Part shown: in pieces, positions 19,296-28,593 of the stretch | How positions within the stretch are numbered: the first letter of the stretch is position 1 | How the letters are laid out: the number at the start of each line of letters is the position of its first letter | From: an uncultured Spirochaetia bacterium | Lineage (GTDB): Bacteria; Spirochaetota; Spirochaetia; SZUA-6; Bin103 | DNA length: 64,000 nt | Direction: 5' to 3' | Assembly: GCA_958296075.1 (NCBI GenBank) | Contig: CATQHW010000003.1 | Location: forward strand, 496,001-560,000 | The notes under the pieces: generated by a model | Seen by the model: the letters and a program-made list of their open reading frames with translations, nothing else | What the model was told of the DNA's origin: nothing | Databases searched by the model: none | Position numbers and translations under genes: made by a program

Positions 19296-20405
19296 ATGGC
19301 TACCCAGACCGCAGAACCGCTTGCCCGGGGCGCTTCCGCGCCGGCCGGCGCGCCGCGCGCGCTCACCCTGATCGACTGCGACGTGCATCCGTACGTGAAC
19401 GGCATCCACGAGATTACCCCCTATCTGCCGCGGCGGTGGCGGAGCTGGATCGAGCAGACCGGCTATCAGGGTCCGCCGCCTCCGGTCTACCCCAAGGTGT
19501 TCGAGCTGGCGTCGCGCCGCGACGCCTGGCCGCCGTCCGGCAAGCGTCCCGGCGGCGATCCGGCGTTCGCGGCCGAACAGCTTCTCGACGAGTGGTCGGT
19601 GGACATCGCCATCCTCAACAACCTGTACGCCCTGGGCAGCATCAAGAACCACCACTTGGCGCGGGAGCTGACCCCGGCGCTGAACCGCTGGCTGCAGGAC
19701 CGCTGGCTCGACGCGGACGACCGCTGGCGCGGCGCGCTGTGCGTGAATCCGGAGGATCCGGACGGCGCGCCGGCGGTGATCGAGGAGTTCGCCGGCGACG
19801 AGCGGTTCGTGCAGGTGCTGCTGCCGGTCCGCTCCAGCGCTCCGTACGGCCGGCCGCAGTTCCGGCCGATCTTCCGCGCCGCCGCCGCCGCCGGGCTGCC
19901 GGTCGGACTCCACTTCGGCGGCTCGCCGGCCAACCCGATCACGGCGTGCGGCTGGCCGTCGTTCTACATCGAAGACCACACCAGCATGTCGCAGGCGTTC
20001 GAGGCGCAGGTGCTGAGCCTGGTCTGCGAAGGGGTGTTCGACGAGATACCGGCCGCGCGCGTGATCCTGATCGAAGGCGGCTTCGGCTGGCTGCCGCCGC
20101 TGATGTGGCGGCTGGACAAGAATTACCGGGGTCTGCGCGACGAGGTGCCGTGGCTGCGCGACCTGCCCAGCCGCTACATCCGGCGCCACTTCCGGGCCAC
20201 CAGCCAGCCGATGGAGGAGCCGGAGGATTCCCGGCACCTGCTCTGGCTGTTCGACATGATCGGCGACGACGGCTTTCTCATGTTCGCAACCGACTACCCG
20301 CACTGGGATTTCGATTCGCCCGACCGGGCGCTGCCGCAGACGCTGCCGGCGGCGTTGCGTCGCCGCATCCTGGCGGGCAACGCGCAGGCGACCTATGGGT
20401 TCTGA
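19296..20405 (+). CDS. Amidohydrolase-family metal-dependent hydrolase
   Basis: [10 protein letters not shown] start, [56 protein letters not shown]. Confidence 0.85.
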   Translation: MATQTAEPLARGASAPAGAPRALTLIDCDVHPYVNGIHEITPYLPRRWRSWIEQTGYQGPPPPVYPKVFELASRRDAWPPSGKRPGGDPAFAAEQLLDEWSVDIAILNNLYALGSIKNHHLARELTPALNRWLQDRWLDADDRWRGALCVNPEDPDGAPAVIEEFAGDERFVQVLLPVRSSAPYGRPQFRPIFRAAAAAGLPVGLHFGGSPANPITACGWPSFYIEDHTSMSQAFEAQVLSLVCEGVFDEIPAARVILIEGGFGWLPPLMWRLDKNYRGLRDEVPWLRDLPSRYIRRHFRATSQPMEEPEDSRHLLWLFDMIGDDGFLMFATDYPHWDFDSPDRALPQTLPAALRRRILAGNAQATYGF

Positions 20406-20781
20406 GCCGGCCGACCCGGGCGAGCACGACCTGGGCCCGGTGACCGGCTACCCGCAGGGGGAGCCGGTGGCGGTCCGGGTAGGGCGCCGGCGGCTGGTCC
20501 TGATCCGGGACGGCGAGCAGGTATTCGCGCTGCGCGACGCCTGCCCGCATCAGGGCGCGGCGTTGTCGGCCGGCCGGGTCGTCTCGGCCTGCCGGCTGCG
20601 GTGGGAGGACCCGCGCTGGGTGCAGACCGACCTGCGCGCCGTGCAGTGCCCGTGGCACGGCTGGTCGTTCGGACTGCGCGACGGCCGCGCCCTGTTCGCC
20701 GGCGAGGACCCGGGCGCGCGCGTGCGCTCCTACCCCGCGCGGGTCGCCGGCGGGCGCGTGCGCGTGCGGGTGGAGCGGTGA
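20395..20781 (+). CDS. Rieske [2Fe-2S] ferredoxin-type protein
   Basis: [10 protein letters not shown] ... [15 protein letters not shown]: both CxH...CxxH Rieske ligand motifs. Confidence 0.88.
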   Translation: MGSEPADPGEHDLGPVTGYPQGEPVAVRVGRRRLVLIRDGEQVFALRDACPHQGAALSAGRVVSACRLRWEDPRWVQTDLRAVQCPWHGWSFGLRDGRALFAGEDPGARVRSYPARVAGGRVRVRVER

Positions 20782-21263
20782 CCGAGGGCGTTACCGCGAT
20801 CGGCTTTCCCGAGCTGACCCGGCGGATGGCCGCGCTGGAGCTGCCGCCGGTCGACTTGGTGGTCGGCATCGGCCGCGGCGGCGTGATTCCGGCCGCGTTG
20901 GCCGCGCAGCGCCTGTCGTGCGACCTGCGGGTCATGGCGGTCCGCTTTCGCGACGACGCGCACCGGCCGGAGCGGGCGGAGCCGCTGGTCATCCCGCCCG
21001 CCTTCGACGTGGCCGGCCGGCGCGTGCTGCTGGTCGACGACGTCGCGCGCACCGGCGCCACGCTGCGCGCCGCGGCCGGCGCCTTGGCGAACGCCGCCGC
21101 CGTGCACACGCTGGTGGTGGCCGGCCGGGCCGACTACGCCCTGTTCCGGATCGACTCCTGCATCGCTTGGCCCTGGCAGGTCGACGGCGGCGGGCAGGCT
21201 GCCGTTCAGCCGTCCTGCGCGGGCGTCGGCTCCTCCGGCCGCGCCCGAAAGATCTGCACGTAA
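20778..21263 (+). CDS. Phosphoribosyltransferase-like protein
   Basis: GTG start overlapping the Rieske stop; DLVVGIGRGGVIPAALAAQRLSCDLRVMAVRFRDD and RVLLVDDVARTGATLRAA (PRPP loop). Confidence 0.82.
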   Translation: MTEGVTAIGFPELTRRMAALELPPVDLVVGIGRGGVIPAALAAQRLSCDLRVMAVRFRDDAHRPERAEPLVIPPAFDVAGRRVLLVDDVARTGATLRAAAGALANAAAVHTLVVAGRADYALFRIDSCIAWPWQVDGGGQAAVQPSCAGVGSSGRARKICT

Positions 21264-22828
21264 CGGAGCGCGGTAAGCACCAGGGTGACGCCGGCGCCGG
21301 CCAGCGTCACGCCGGCCCGGTCGCTCGCTGCCGCGGCCGCGAGCGCAGGGAGCGCCAGCAGTGATCCGATCAGGGCCTGCTGCGCGAGCGGCGCCAGCGC
21401 GTGCCGGAGCGTGAGGCGCGCCATCCTGAAAAGGTGCCAGACCAGCAGGAAGTAGCAGGAGGCGGCGAGTAGCGACGCCACCGCCACGGCGGCGTGTTGA
21501 TCGCCCAGGATCGCCCCGGCCAGCAGCCCCACGGTCAGGCTTGCCAGCGCGGCGGCCTGATAGAATGCGAACAGCGCCTGTTTGTTGAGCACGGAGAAAC
21601 CGTAGTGCAGCGGACCGGCGATCGCCTGCAGGAGCACGAAGGGCGTGATCAAGCGCGCGAACTCCCCGGCGACCCGCCACTGCGCTCCCAGCACGACGCC
21701 GAACAGCTCCGGCCCGGCGGCAGCGACGACCGCCAGCGGCGGAACGGCGACCGCCGTCATGAGGCGGTACACGCGGTAGATCAGCGCGCCCAGGGCGCCG
21801 TCGCGGTGCGCGGTCCGTACCTGCGATCCGAAGACGTCGGAGACCGAATACCCGATCAGCCCTATGGGCGCCAGACACATCCGGCGCGCCATCACGTAGA
21901 GGCCGGCGGCGGCGGCCCCGAACAGTGTCAGGAACAGCACCGCAGGAAGGTGCTCGGTCAGCTTCGTGACGATGCCGGCCGTCCCGCTGAACGCGGGAAA
22001 CCGCCAGTAGCGGCGCCCCAGACTCATCAACTCCCGCCGGCGGATGGCGCCCGGAGCAGCGCGGACCAGATCGGCCGGCAACCGGAGGATGGACGCCAGG
22101 GCGGTGATCTGGCCCGCCAGCCGGCCGCCGATGAGGCCAAGCGGTCCGAGCGGTGAGCCGCCGATCTGGCCAAAGCCGATCTGAACTGCGGCGCCCGCCG
22201 CCGACTGAATCACCGCGAAGCGCGCCAGGCGGGCGAGCGCGCGGCGGCGGACGGCGACCTGGTAGACGAGCTGCAGGACCGACGTGACCAGCACGCTGAG
22301 CGGCAGCAGCCACAGGTACGCGGTCAAGGCTGGCTCCTCGAGCAGCGCGGCGATCGGTCCGGCGAACACCGCCACGCCGAGCGCGGCGGCCGCGGACACG
22401 CCGAGCGCGGCGCAACAGGAGAGCAGCAGCAGATGCGCCGCGTCGCCGTCATCGTCGGGCAGGGGAATGGCTTGCTGGTAGCCCAGGCAGGCGATCACGC
22501 TGAGGACCGCGGCGCAGGCGGTGTACGCGCCCTGCACGCCGAAGTCGGCAGGCGCGTAGAGCCGGGTCAGGACCGGGGTCGCAGCCACCAGCAGCGCCTG
22601 ACTTACCGCGCTGCCGCTGGCGCGGGTAAAGAACGACCGCAGCAGGCGGTCGCGCGTCCAGCCCCGCGCGAGTCGCGCGAAGAACCCGGCCGGCCCCTCG
22701 GGCGAGCGGGAGCCGCCGCTCGTCAGCGGCCGCTCCGGCGTCGGGCGGCGTTGCGCCGCAGGGTCGCCGCGGCGCCGGCCGCCAGCAATGCGAGCAACGC
22801 GCCGATGAGTATCCACATGAGCATCCAC
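21206..22828 (-). CDS. Polysaccharide/oligosaccharide flippase (Wzx-like); start uncertain
   Basis: LLRSFFTRASGSAVSQALLVAATPVLTRLYAPADFGVQGAYTACAAVLSVIACLGYQQAIPLP; many TM segments. ORF overlaps the sulfatase 3' end, so the genuine start is probably nearer 22725. Confidence 0.82.
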   Translation of the reverse strand: MDAHVDTHRRVARIAGGRRRGDPAAQRRPTPERPLTSGGSRSPEGPAGFFARLARGWTRDRLLRSFFTRASGSAVSQALLVAATPVLTRLYAPADFGVQGAYTACAAVLSVIACLGYQQAIPLPDDDGDAAHLLLLSCCAALGVSAAAALGVAVFAGPIAALLEEPALTAYLWLLPLSVLVTSVLQLVYQVAVRRRALARLARFAVIQSAAGAAVQIGFGQIGGSPLGPLGLIGGRLAGQITALASILRLPADLVRAAPGAIRRRELMSLGRRYWRFPAFSGTAGIVTKLTEHLPAVLFLTLFGAAAAGLYVMARRMCLAPIGLIGYSVSDVFGSQVRTAHRDGALGALIYRVYRLMTAVAVPPLAVVAAAGPELFGVVLGAQWRVAGEFARLITPFVLLQAIAGPLHYGFSVLNKQALFAFYQAAALASLTVGLLAGAILGDQHAAVAVASLLAASCYFLLVWHLFRMARLTLRHALAPLAQQALIGSLLALPALAAAAASDRAGVTLAGAGVTLVLTALRYVQIFRARPEEPTPAQDG

Positions 22829-24696
22829 GGCGCACCCGCCGGGGCGGTGTCGGCCGGCGCCTGCTGAGGGTCACCTGCCGCCGGGCCGCTCGCGCTCTGC
22901 GCTTGCGGCGTCGCCGACGTCTGGCTCGGCTCGCTCACTCCCGCGGGATTGTGGACGCGGAGCTGTACTTGGTACGCCACGCCGTTGATCAGGCCGGACA
23001 GCGTGTGGCTGGTCATGGCATAGCTGCAGATATCGATGCCCCACCACGTGCTCCAGTCGGACTCCGGCGAGCTCATGAGCCGGAGCTCGTAGCGAGTGAT
23101 GCTCGTGTCGTGGGGATCGTCCCAGGCGAAGGTGATCGATCCGTCTCCCGCGGTGGCGGTGAGACCCGACGGCGGCGCCGGTGGCGATACGGCGCGGGTC
23201 GGCGTCAGGAGCTCGCCGGCTTCCGAGTCGGTCAGCCGCAGCGGCGGTTGTCCCGCGCCGCCGTTGCGCATGTAGATTTCCACTCGGCACTGCATCTCGA
23301 GCCGGTGGCGTTCGTACAGCTCGGGCCAGTAGAAGAAATCCGTGGAGTTCCAGGCGTTCCAGTCATTCCATAGTGCGGCAAGGCGCGCCGCCGTGTCGGG
23401 ATCCTCCGCCAGCCGGTCGCGCGTCTCTCCGGGGTCGGCGCGCAGGTCGAACAGCGCAGGCCGCTCCGCGAGGCGGTCCTTGACCAGTTTGGCGTCGGCC
23501 GTCCGCACCGCGTACCCGACGCCGGCGTTCTTGATCCGGTCGGTCGCCCAGAACAGCGCCTCGTGCGGAACGCCGGATGCTGCCCCGCGCATGAAGGGAT
23601 CCAGATTCACCCCGTCGAGCGGCGTGTCGGCGGCTGCCGCGGCGCCGGCCAGAGCCAGCGCGGTGGCGGCGATATCCAGGCTGATGACCATCGGCTCGAA
23701 GGTAGTTTCGCGGGGCCAGCGGGCCGGCCATGAGGCGGCGAAGGGCACGCGGATGCCGCCTTCGAACAGGCTGCCCTTGCCGTTCCGCAGCGGCCGGTTG
23801 TCCGCCCAGCCGGCTTCCGCCTCGGACGCGCCGCCGTTGTCGCTCAGGAAGAAGGTGAGTGTGTTTTCCCAGCGTCCGGCCGCCTGCAGCGCCGCCACGA
23901 TGCGGCCCACGTTGTGATCGAGGGAGTCGATCATCGCCAGGTATCTGCGCCGCTTCTCGTCATCGACGTGGCGATACTTGCGCACCGTCTCGGCGGGCGC
24001 CTGCAGCGGGACGTGCGGCGCGTTGTAGGAGAGGTACAGAAAGAACGGTTCCTCCCGGTCGGCGGCGACGAAGTCGATCGCCCGGTCGGTGAGGGCGTCG
24101 GTCAGGTAGCCGGAGAACCCGGAGGCGCCGCGGCCGTCGTTGAGCGGCAGCAGGTATTCATCGAGCGGGGATTCGGTGACGTCGACGCGGAAGTAGTCGT
24201 GACCGCCGCCGGTGAAGCCGTAGAAGTATTCGAACCCGCGGTTGAGTGGGTGGAACGCCGGCGCCGCGCCGAGATGCCATTTCCCCACCATGCCGGTGCG
24301 GTAGCCGGCCTCCCGGAGGTAGCCGGCGACGGTCGGTTCGTCCAACGGCAGCCCGTGGTGTTCGTCGAACGGGGCGTGGGTCAGGTTGATCTCCATGCCG
24401 AACCGCGACGGGTAACGGCCGGTCATGAGACCCGCGCGCGACGGAGAGCAGATCGGGTGCGCGACGTAACCGTTGCTGAATATGACCCCTGCGCGCGCGA
24501 GCCGGTCGATGTGGGGGGTCTCGATCTCCGCCGCGCCGTGAAAGCCGACGTCGCGGTATCCCAGGTCGTCCACCAGGATGACCAGGATGTTCGGCCGGTC
24601 ATCACCGACATGCTCCTGGGATGACGCCGGCCACCTGCCGGCCAGAAGATAGCCGCACGCCAGAACGAACGGCAGAACCACCCGGAGAACCGCCAT
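22723..24696 (-). CDS. Secreted/anchored sulfatase with C-terminal fibronectin type III domain and TM segment
   Basis: Signal-like MAVLRVVLPFVLACGYLLAG; RPNILVILVDDLGYRDVGFHG; CSPSRAGLMTGRYPSRFG (Cys-type sulfatase signature); APPSGLTATAGDGSITFAWDDPHDTSITRYELR FnIII-like; C-terminal [33 protein letters not shown]. Confidence 0.9.
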   Translation of the reverse strand: MAVLRVVLPFVLACGYLLAGRWPASSQEHVGDDRPNILVILVDDLGYRDVGFHGAAEIETPHIDRLARAGVIFSNGYVAHPICSPSRAGLMTGRYPSRFGMEINLTHAPFDEHHGLPLDEPTVAGYLREAGYRTGMVGKWHLGAAPAFHPLNRGFEYFYGFTGGGHDYFRVDVTESPLDEYLLPLNDGRGASGFSGYLTDALTDRAIDFVAADREEPFFLYLSYNAPHVPLQAPAETVRKYRHVDDEKRRRYLAMIDSLDHNVGRIVAALQAAGRWENTLTFFLSDNGGASEAEAGWADNRPLRNGKGSLFEGGIRVPFAASWPARWPRETTFEPMVISLDIAATALALAGAAAAADTPLDGVNLDPFMRGAASGVPHEALFWATDRIKNAGVGYAVRTADAKLVKDRLAERPALFDLRADPGETRDRLAEDPDTAARLAALWNDWNAWNSTDFFYWPELYERHRLEMQCRVEIYMRNGGAGQPPLRLTDSEAGELLTPTRAVSPPAPPSGLTATAGDGSITFAWDDPHDTSITRYELRLMSSPESDWSTWWGIDICSYAMTSHTLSGLINGVAYQVQLRVHNPAGVSEPSQTSATPQAQSASGPAAGDPQQAPADTAPAGAPWMLMWILIGALLALLAAGAAATLRRNAARRRSGR

Positions 24697-24712
24697 CGAC
24701 AGCGGTTCTCCG
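24683..24712 (-). promoter_or_regulatory. Hairpin over the sulfatase ribosome-binding site and start codon
   Basis: Perfect 11-bp inverted repeat CGGAGAACCGC-(catcgaca)-GCGGTTCTCCG; on the minus strand the ATG lies in the 8-nt loop and the GGAGAA Shine-Dalgarno-like element in the 5' arm. Confidence 0.55.
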
Positions 24713-24983
24713 CGGGAGGCGCCGCCGCCCGGTGGGCGCGCGGGGGCGGCGTGGTCGCCTCCTCGCACTCGGGCACTCCTTACGCATCGGGTCGCGGCAC
24801 CGCCGCGCGTATCGGGTCGCATGGTACCGTTGGCGCGCCGAACGGTCAAGGCACGGAACCGGCCGGACGCGCGGCTCGGATCGACGGCCTGCTTGACCGC
24901 GGATACCGGGCGGAGTACCATGGCGGCGTGGCGCGGATTCGCCGCCGCGGTCGCCTCTTCTTCACCTCCGGACTCCCGCGCCG

Positions 24984-25919
24984 ATGAAGACGCTGATTAC
25001 CGGCGGGGCGGGCTTCATCGGCTCGCACGTGGCGGAGGCGTTCCTGGCCGCCGGCCACGACGTGGCGGTCGTCGACAATCTGCGGAGCGGAAGCGCCGAT
25101 CACGTGCCGCGCGGCGTCCGGTTCTACGTCGCCGACGTCGGCGGCCCGGAATTTTCCGCGATCCTCGCCAAGGAACAGCCGTATCTGGTCAGCCATCACG
25201 CCGCGCAGGTAAGCGTCCCGGCCTCCGTACGCGATCCGCAGCTCGACGCCCGCATCAACCTTCTCGGCCTGCTTGGTACGCTGCAGGGCTGCGTGGAGCA
25301 CGACGTCGGGCGCTTCGTCTTCGCGTCGAGCGGTGGCGCCATCTATGGCGAAGCCGACCGGCGTCCGACGACAGAGGACACGCCGCCGCTGCCGCTCTCT
25401 CCGTACGGGATTCACAAGCTGGCCGGCGAGCATTACCTGGAGTTCTACCGGCGGGAGCACGGGTTGCGATCGGTCGCGCTGCGTTACGGCAACGTATACG
25501 GCCCGCGTCAGGATCCGCACGGCGAGGCCGGAGTGATCGCGATCTTCGCCGAACGGCTGCTGCGCGGTGAGCGGCCGGCGATCTTTGCCTATCCCGATCA
25601 GCCGGCCGGGATGACCCGCGATTACGTATACGTGGAAGACGTGGCGCGGGCCAATCTGCGGGCGCTGCAGAGCGGCGCCGAGGGGCCGCTCAACATATCG
25701 GGAGGAAGCCCGGTCCACACCGGCGACCTGTTCGACCTGGTACGCGCGGCGTACGGCTCCGACCTCGCGGCGCGCCCGGGGCCGGCGCGGCCCGGCGACG
25801 TCCGCGAGAGCTGGCTCGACATCACGCGGGCGTCGGACGTGCTTGGCTGGCGGCCGGAGGTGCCGCTTGCCGAAGGAATCGCCCGCACGGTACGGGACCT
25901 GCGCTCGCGCAGGCGCTGA
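24984..25919 (+). CDS. NAD-dependent epimerase/dehydratase (UDP-glucose 4-epimerase-like)
   Basis: MKTLITGGAGFIGSHVAEAFLAAGHDVAVVDNL; SPYGIHKLAGEHYLEFYRREHGL (YxxxK); RYGNVYGPRQDP. Confidence 0.93.
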   Translation: MKTLITGGAGFIGSHVAEAFLAAGHDVAVVDNLRSGSADHVPRGVRFYVADVGGPEFSAILAKEQPYLVSHHAAQVSVPASVRDPQLDARINLLGLLGTLQGCVEHDVGRFVFASSGGAIYGEADRRPTTEDTPPLPLSPYGIHKLAGEHYLEFYRREHGLRSVALRYGNVYGPRQDPHGEAGVIAIFAERLLRGERPAIFAYPDQPAGMTRDYVYVEDVARANLRALQSGAEGPLNISGGSPVHTGDLFDLVRAAYGSDLAARPGPARPGDVRESWLDITRASDVLGWRPEVPLAEGIARTVRDLRSRRR

Positions 25920-25957
25920 CTGCGCCGCGCCATCCCGTCGAGCCCGTCACCTCAGGG

Positions 25958-26686
25958 CTACGGTCCATGGTCGTCGATGCTGAACGGCATGGCGCGCCGC
26001 ATCATGCGGCTTTCGGAGCGCGGCGGTAACTCGCGCATGCAGCGCCGCACCGCCGCCGGCCGGCCGGCCGGCGGCACGTCGACGATCAGGCCGGTGGTCT
26101 CCACGCTGCGCAGCACCTCCAGATCGGTGCCGCACACGCCCTCCGGCGTCTCCAACAGCAGCGGCCGGTCGACGACGCCGCAGACGCGCTGGATGTTCGC
26201 CAGCGTGTGGAACGACAGCGGTGTTTCGCGGATCGCCGGCCGGAACAGCAGGCCGTTGATCGCCAGTTCGCCGAGTGCGCGGACCATCCCCTCGTCGGCT
26301 CGATGGTGGACGGAGACGACGATGCCCAGGTCGGACAAGGTCAGCAGCGCCGCGTCCGTGCCGGCGGCGTCGAACATCACGTAGTCGCAGCCGATCTCGA
26401 CCAGGGCCTTGGTCGGCTCCAGGGTGAACATCGGCAGGCGTACGCCCCAGATGCGGTCGCCCAGCGCTTTGGCGGCGGCGGTCACGGCGGGATGATCGAC
26501 GCCGCCCGGACGCAGCAGAAATGCGTCCGCGTCGACGTGCGCCAACTCCGGATCGTCGGCCAGCGCCTGCGGGGCGGCCTGCGCGATCAGCGCGAACTCG
26601 TCGCAGTCCCTGCTGCCGGCGGCGAAGCCGGCCGGCCGCGGCGAGTGCTCGCGGACCCGGTCGAGCAGCTCGATCAGCCGGCTCAT
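25958..26686 (-). CDS. Conserved hypothetical protein, TIM-barrel-like, last gene of the decarboxylase cluster
   Basis: [15 protein letters not shown]...; start overlaps the OadB-like stop; repeated strand-like motifs [36 protein letters not shown]. Confidence 0.6.
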   Translation of the reverse strand: MSRLIELLDRVREHSPRPAGFAAGSRDCDEFALIAQAAPQALADDPELAHVDADAFLLRPGGVDHPAVTAAAKALGDRIWGVRLPMFTLEPTKALVEIGCDYVMFDAAGTDAALLTLSDLGIVVSVHHRADEGMVRALGELAINGLLFRPAIRETPLSFHTLANIQRVCGVVDRPLLLETPEGVCGTDLEVLRSVETTGLIVDVPPAGRPAAVRRCMRELPPRSESRMMRRAMPFSIDDHGP

Positions 26687-27807
26687 CCGAACATCGCGAT
26701 CAGCACGCCGGCGGCGACCGCCGAGCCGATCACGCCCGCCACGTTCGGCCCCATGGCGTTCATCAGCAGGAAGTTGCCGGGGTCCTCGTCCTGTCCTACC
26801 TTCTGCACCACGCGGGCCGCCATCGGCACCGCGGATACGCCGGCAGCGCCGACCATCGGGTTCACGCGCCGGCCGGTGAGCGCGCACATCAGCTTGCCCA
26901 TCAGCACGCCGGAGGCGGTGCCGATGGCGAAGGCGATCAGGCCCAGGGCGATGATCTGCAGCGTCTGGGCATTGAGGAACGCGGCGGCGCTCATGCGCGA
27001 TCCGACCGACAGGCCAAGGAGGATCGTGACGATATTGATCATCTCGTTCTGCGCGGATTGCGAGAGGCGTTCCAGCTTGGTGGAGAGCGCGCTCGCCTCC
27101 CTCAGGAGGTTGCCCAGCATCAGCATGCCGATCAACGGCGCGGCGGCCGGCACTACCAGCGCCGAGGTCACCGTCGTGAGGATCGGGAACAGGATCTTCA
27201 CCGGGGTGGAGACCGGCCGCAGGTCGGCCATGCGGACCCGGCGCTCGCGCCGGGTAGTCAACAGCCGGATGATCGGCGGCTGGATGATCGGCACCAGCGC
27301 CATGTAGGAGTAGGCGGCCACGGCGATCGGTCCCAGCAAATGGTCGGCCAGCTTGCCGGTCAGGTAGATCGCGGTGGGACCGTCGGCGCCGCCGATGATC
27401 GCGATCGATGCGGCTTCCGGCAACGTGAATCCCAACTCGCGGGCGCCCAACAGCGTGGCGAATATCCCGAACTGGGCCGCCGCTCCCAGGATGAAGGTCT
27501 GCGGCCGCGCCAGCAGCGGCGTGAAGTCGGTCATGGCGCCGATGCCCAGGAAGATCAACGGCGGGAAGACGCTCGACTTGATGCCAAACACGTAGATCCG
27601 TTCCAGCAGGCCGCCGGGGTCGGCCAAGTCGACGCCGGGCAGGTTGACCAGCAGCGCGCCGAAGCCGATCGGCACCAGCAGCAGCGGTTCGTATTGACGG
27701 ACGATGCCCAGGTAGAGCAGCGCGCCGGCCACCGCCAGCATGGCCACGCGCGGCAGCGCCAGCTCGGGCACGCCGGTCGCTTGCAGGAACTGTTCGAACA
27801 ACCCCAT
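26683..27807 (-). CDS. Na+-translocating decarboxylase beta subunit (OadB/MmdB/GcdB family)
   Basis: [74 protein letters not shown]...[15 protein letters not shown]. Confidence 0.95.
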   Translation of the reverse strand: MGLFEQFLQATGVPELALPRVAMLAVAGALLYLGIVRQYEPLLLVPIGFGALLVNLPGVDLADPGGLLERIYVFGIKSSVFPPLIFLGIGAMTDFTPLLARPQTFILGAAAQFGIFATLLGARELGFTLPEAASIAIIGGADGPTAIYLTGKLADHLLGPIAVAAYSYMALVPIIQPPIIRLLTTRRERRVRMADLRPVSTPVKILFPILTTVTSALVVPAAAPLIGMLMLGNLLREASALSTKLERLSQSAQNEMINIVTILLGLSVGSRMSAAAFLNAQTLQIIALGLIAFAIGTASGVLMGKLMCALTGRRVNPMVGAAGVSAVPMAARVVQKVGQDEDPGNFLLMNAMGPNVAGVIGSAVAAGVLIAMFG

Positions 27808-27822
27808 CGTCAGCCGCGCCGT

Positions 27823-28266
27823 TCAGTGGATGGTGAGCAGGGGTTGGCCTGCCGCGCGGTTGTCGCCGGGACTCACGTGCACCTCGGCGACAGTGCCGGC
27901 GGCCGCGGCGGTGACGTCGATATCCATCTTCATCGCTTCCATGACGACGACGAGCTGGCCGGCGCTCACCTGATCGCCGGCCGTGACCTTGACCTCCGTT
28001 ACGGTACCGGCCATCGGCGCCGGCAGCACGCCCGGTCCCGCTGACGCGGGCGGGGGAGCAGCGCTCGCCGCCGCCGGTGCGGGTGCGGGCGGCCCGGGCG
28101 ATGCCGCCGGCGGCGCGGACGCCGCCGCCGGAGATGCGGGCGCCGCTGCCGGCTCCAGGTCGACGCGATAGGTGCGCCCTTCGTGGGTGATCGCCAGGGT
28201 GTCCCCGTCGCGGACGACGTCGACCTCGTAGAGGTTCCCCTCGTAGCGGAAGCGGATCGTGCTCAT
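27823..28266 (-). CDS. Biotin/lipoyl carrier protein of the decarboxylase
   Basis: GTVTEVKVTAGDQVSAGQLVVVMEAMKMDIDVTAAAAGTVAEVHVSPGDN (EAMKM biotinylation motif). Confidence 0.93.
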   Translation of the reverse strand: MSTIRFRYEGNLYEVDVVRDGDTLAITHEGRTYRVDLEPAAAPASPAAASAPPAASPGPPAPAPAAASAAPPPASAGPGVLPAPMAGTVTEVKVTAGDQVSAGQLVVVMEAMKMDIDVTAAAAGTVAEVHVSPGDNRAAGQPLLTIH

Positions 28267-28589
28267 GGCGTTGCCGGCCGTTCGAGCGCGCCGCCGCGGC
28301 GGTGTGCCGGCGCGGCGCCCAGCCGCCAGCGCACCGCGTCCGCCGCGTCGTACGGCCGCCACGCGGCGGCGCTCGGCAGGCGGCCGGCGTCCCGCTCGGC
28401 GGCCAGAAAGGCGGCGGTGGCCGCGGCGATCCATCCGGGACTGCCGGGTCCGGCCGGTTCCGCAACCGGCGCCGCCGGTCGCCGGCCGGCGACCGCCGTG
28501 AGCGCCACCATCATCGCGCTCAGGAACACCAGAAAGACGAACACGACCCCCATGCCGAGCAGGACGATGGAGGACGTCTGGGGATTCAT
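28263..28589 (-). CDS. OadG-like small membrane subunit
   Basis: Single N-terminal TM: SSIVLLGMGVVFVFLVFLSAMMVALTAVAG; position between carrier and carboxyltransferase genes. Confidence 0.78.
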   Translation of the reverse strand: MNPQTSSIVLLGMGVVFVFLVFLSAMMVALTAVAGRRPAAPVAEPAGPGSPGWIAAATAAFLAAERDAGRLPSAAAWRPYDAADAVRWRLGAAPAHRRGGALERPATP

Positions 28590-28593
28590 GACG

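Noticed and set aside
17622-20303. 893-aa minus-strand ORF spanning nadB and the amidohydrolase
   Set aside because: Covers two well-supported plus-strand genes; composition typical of GC-driven antisense ORFs.
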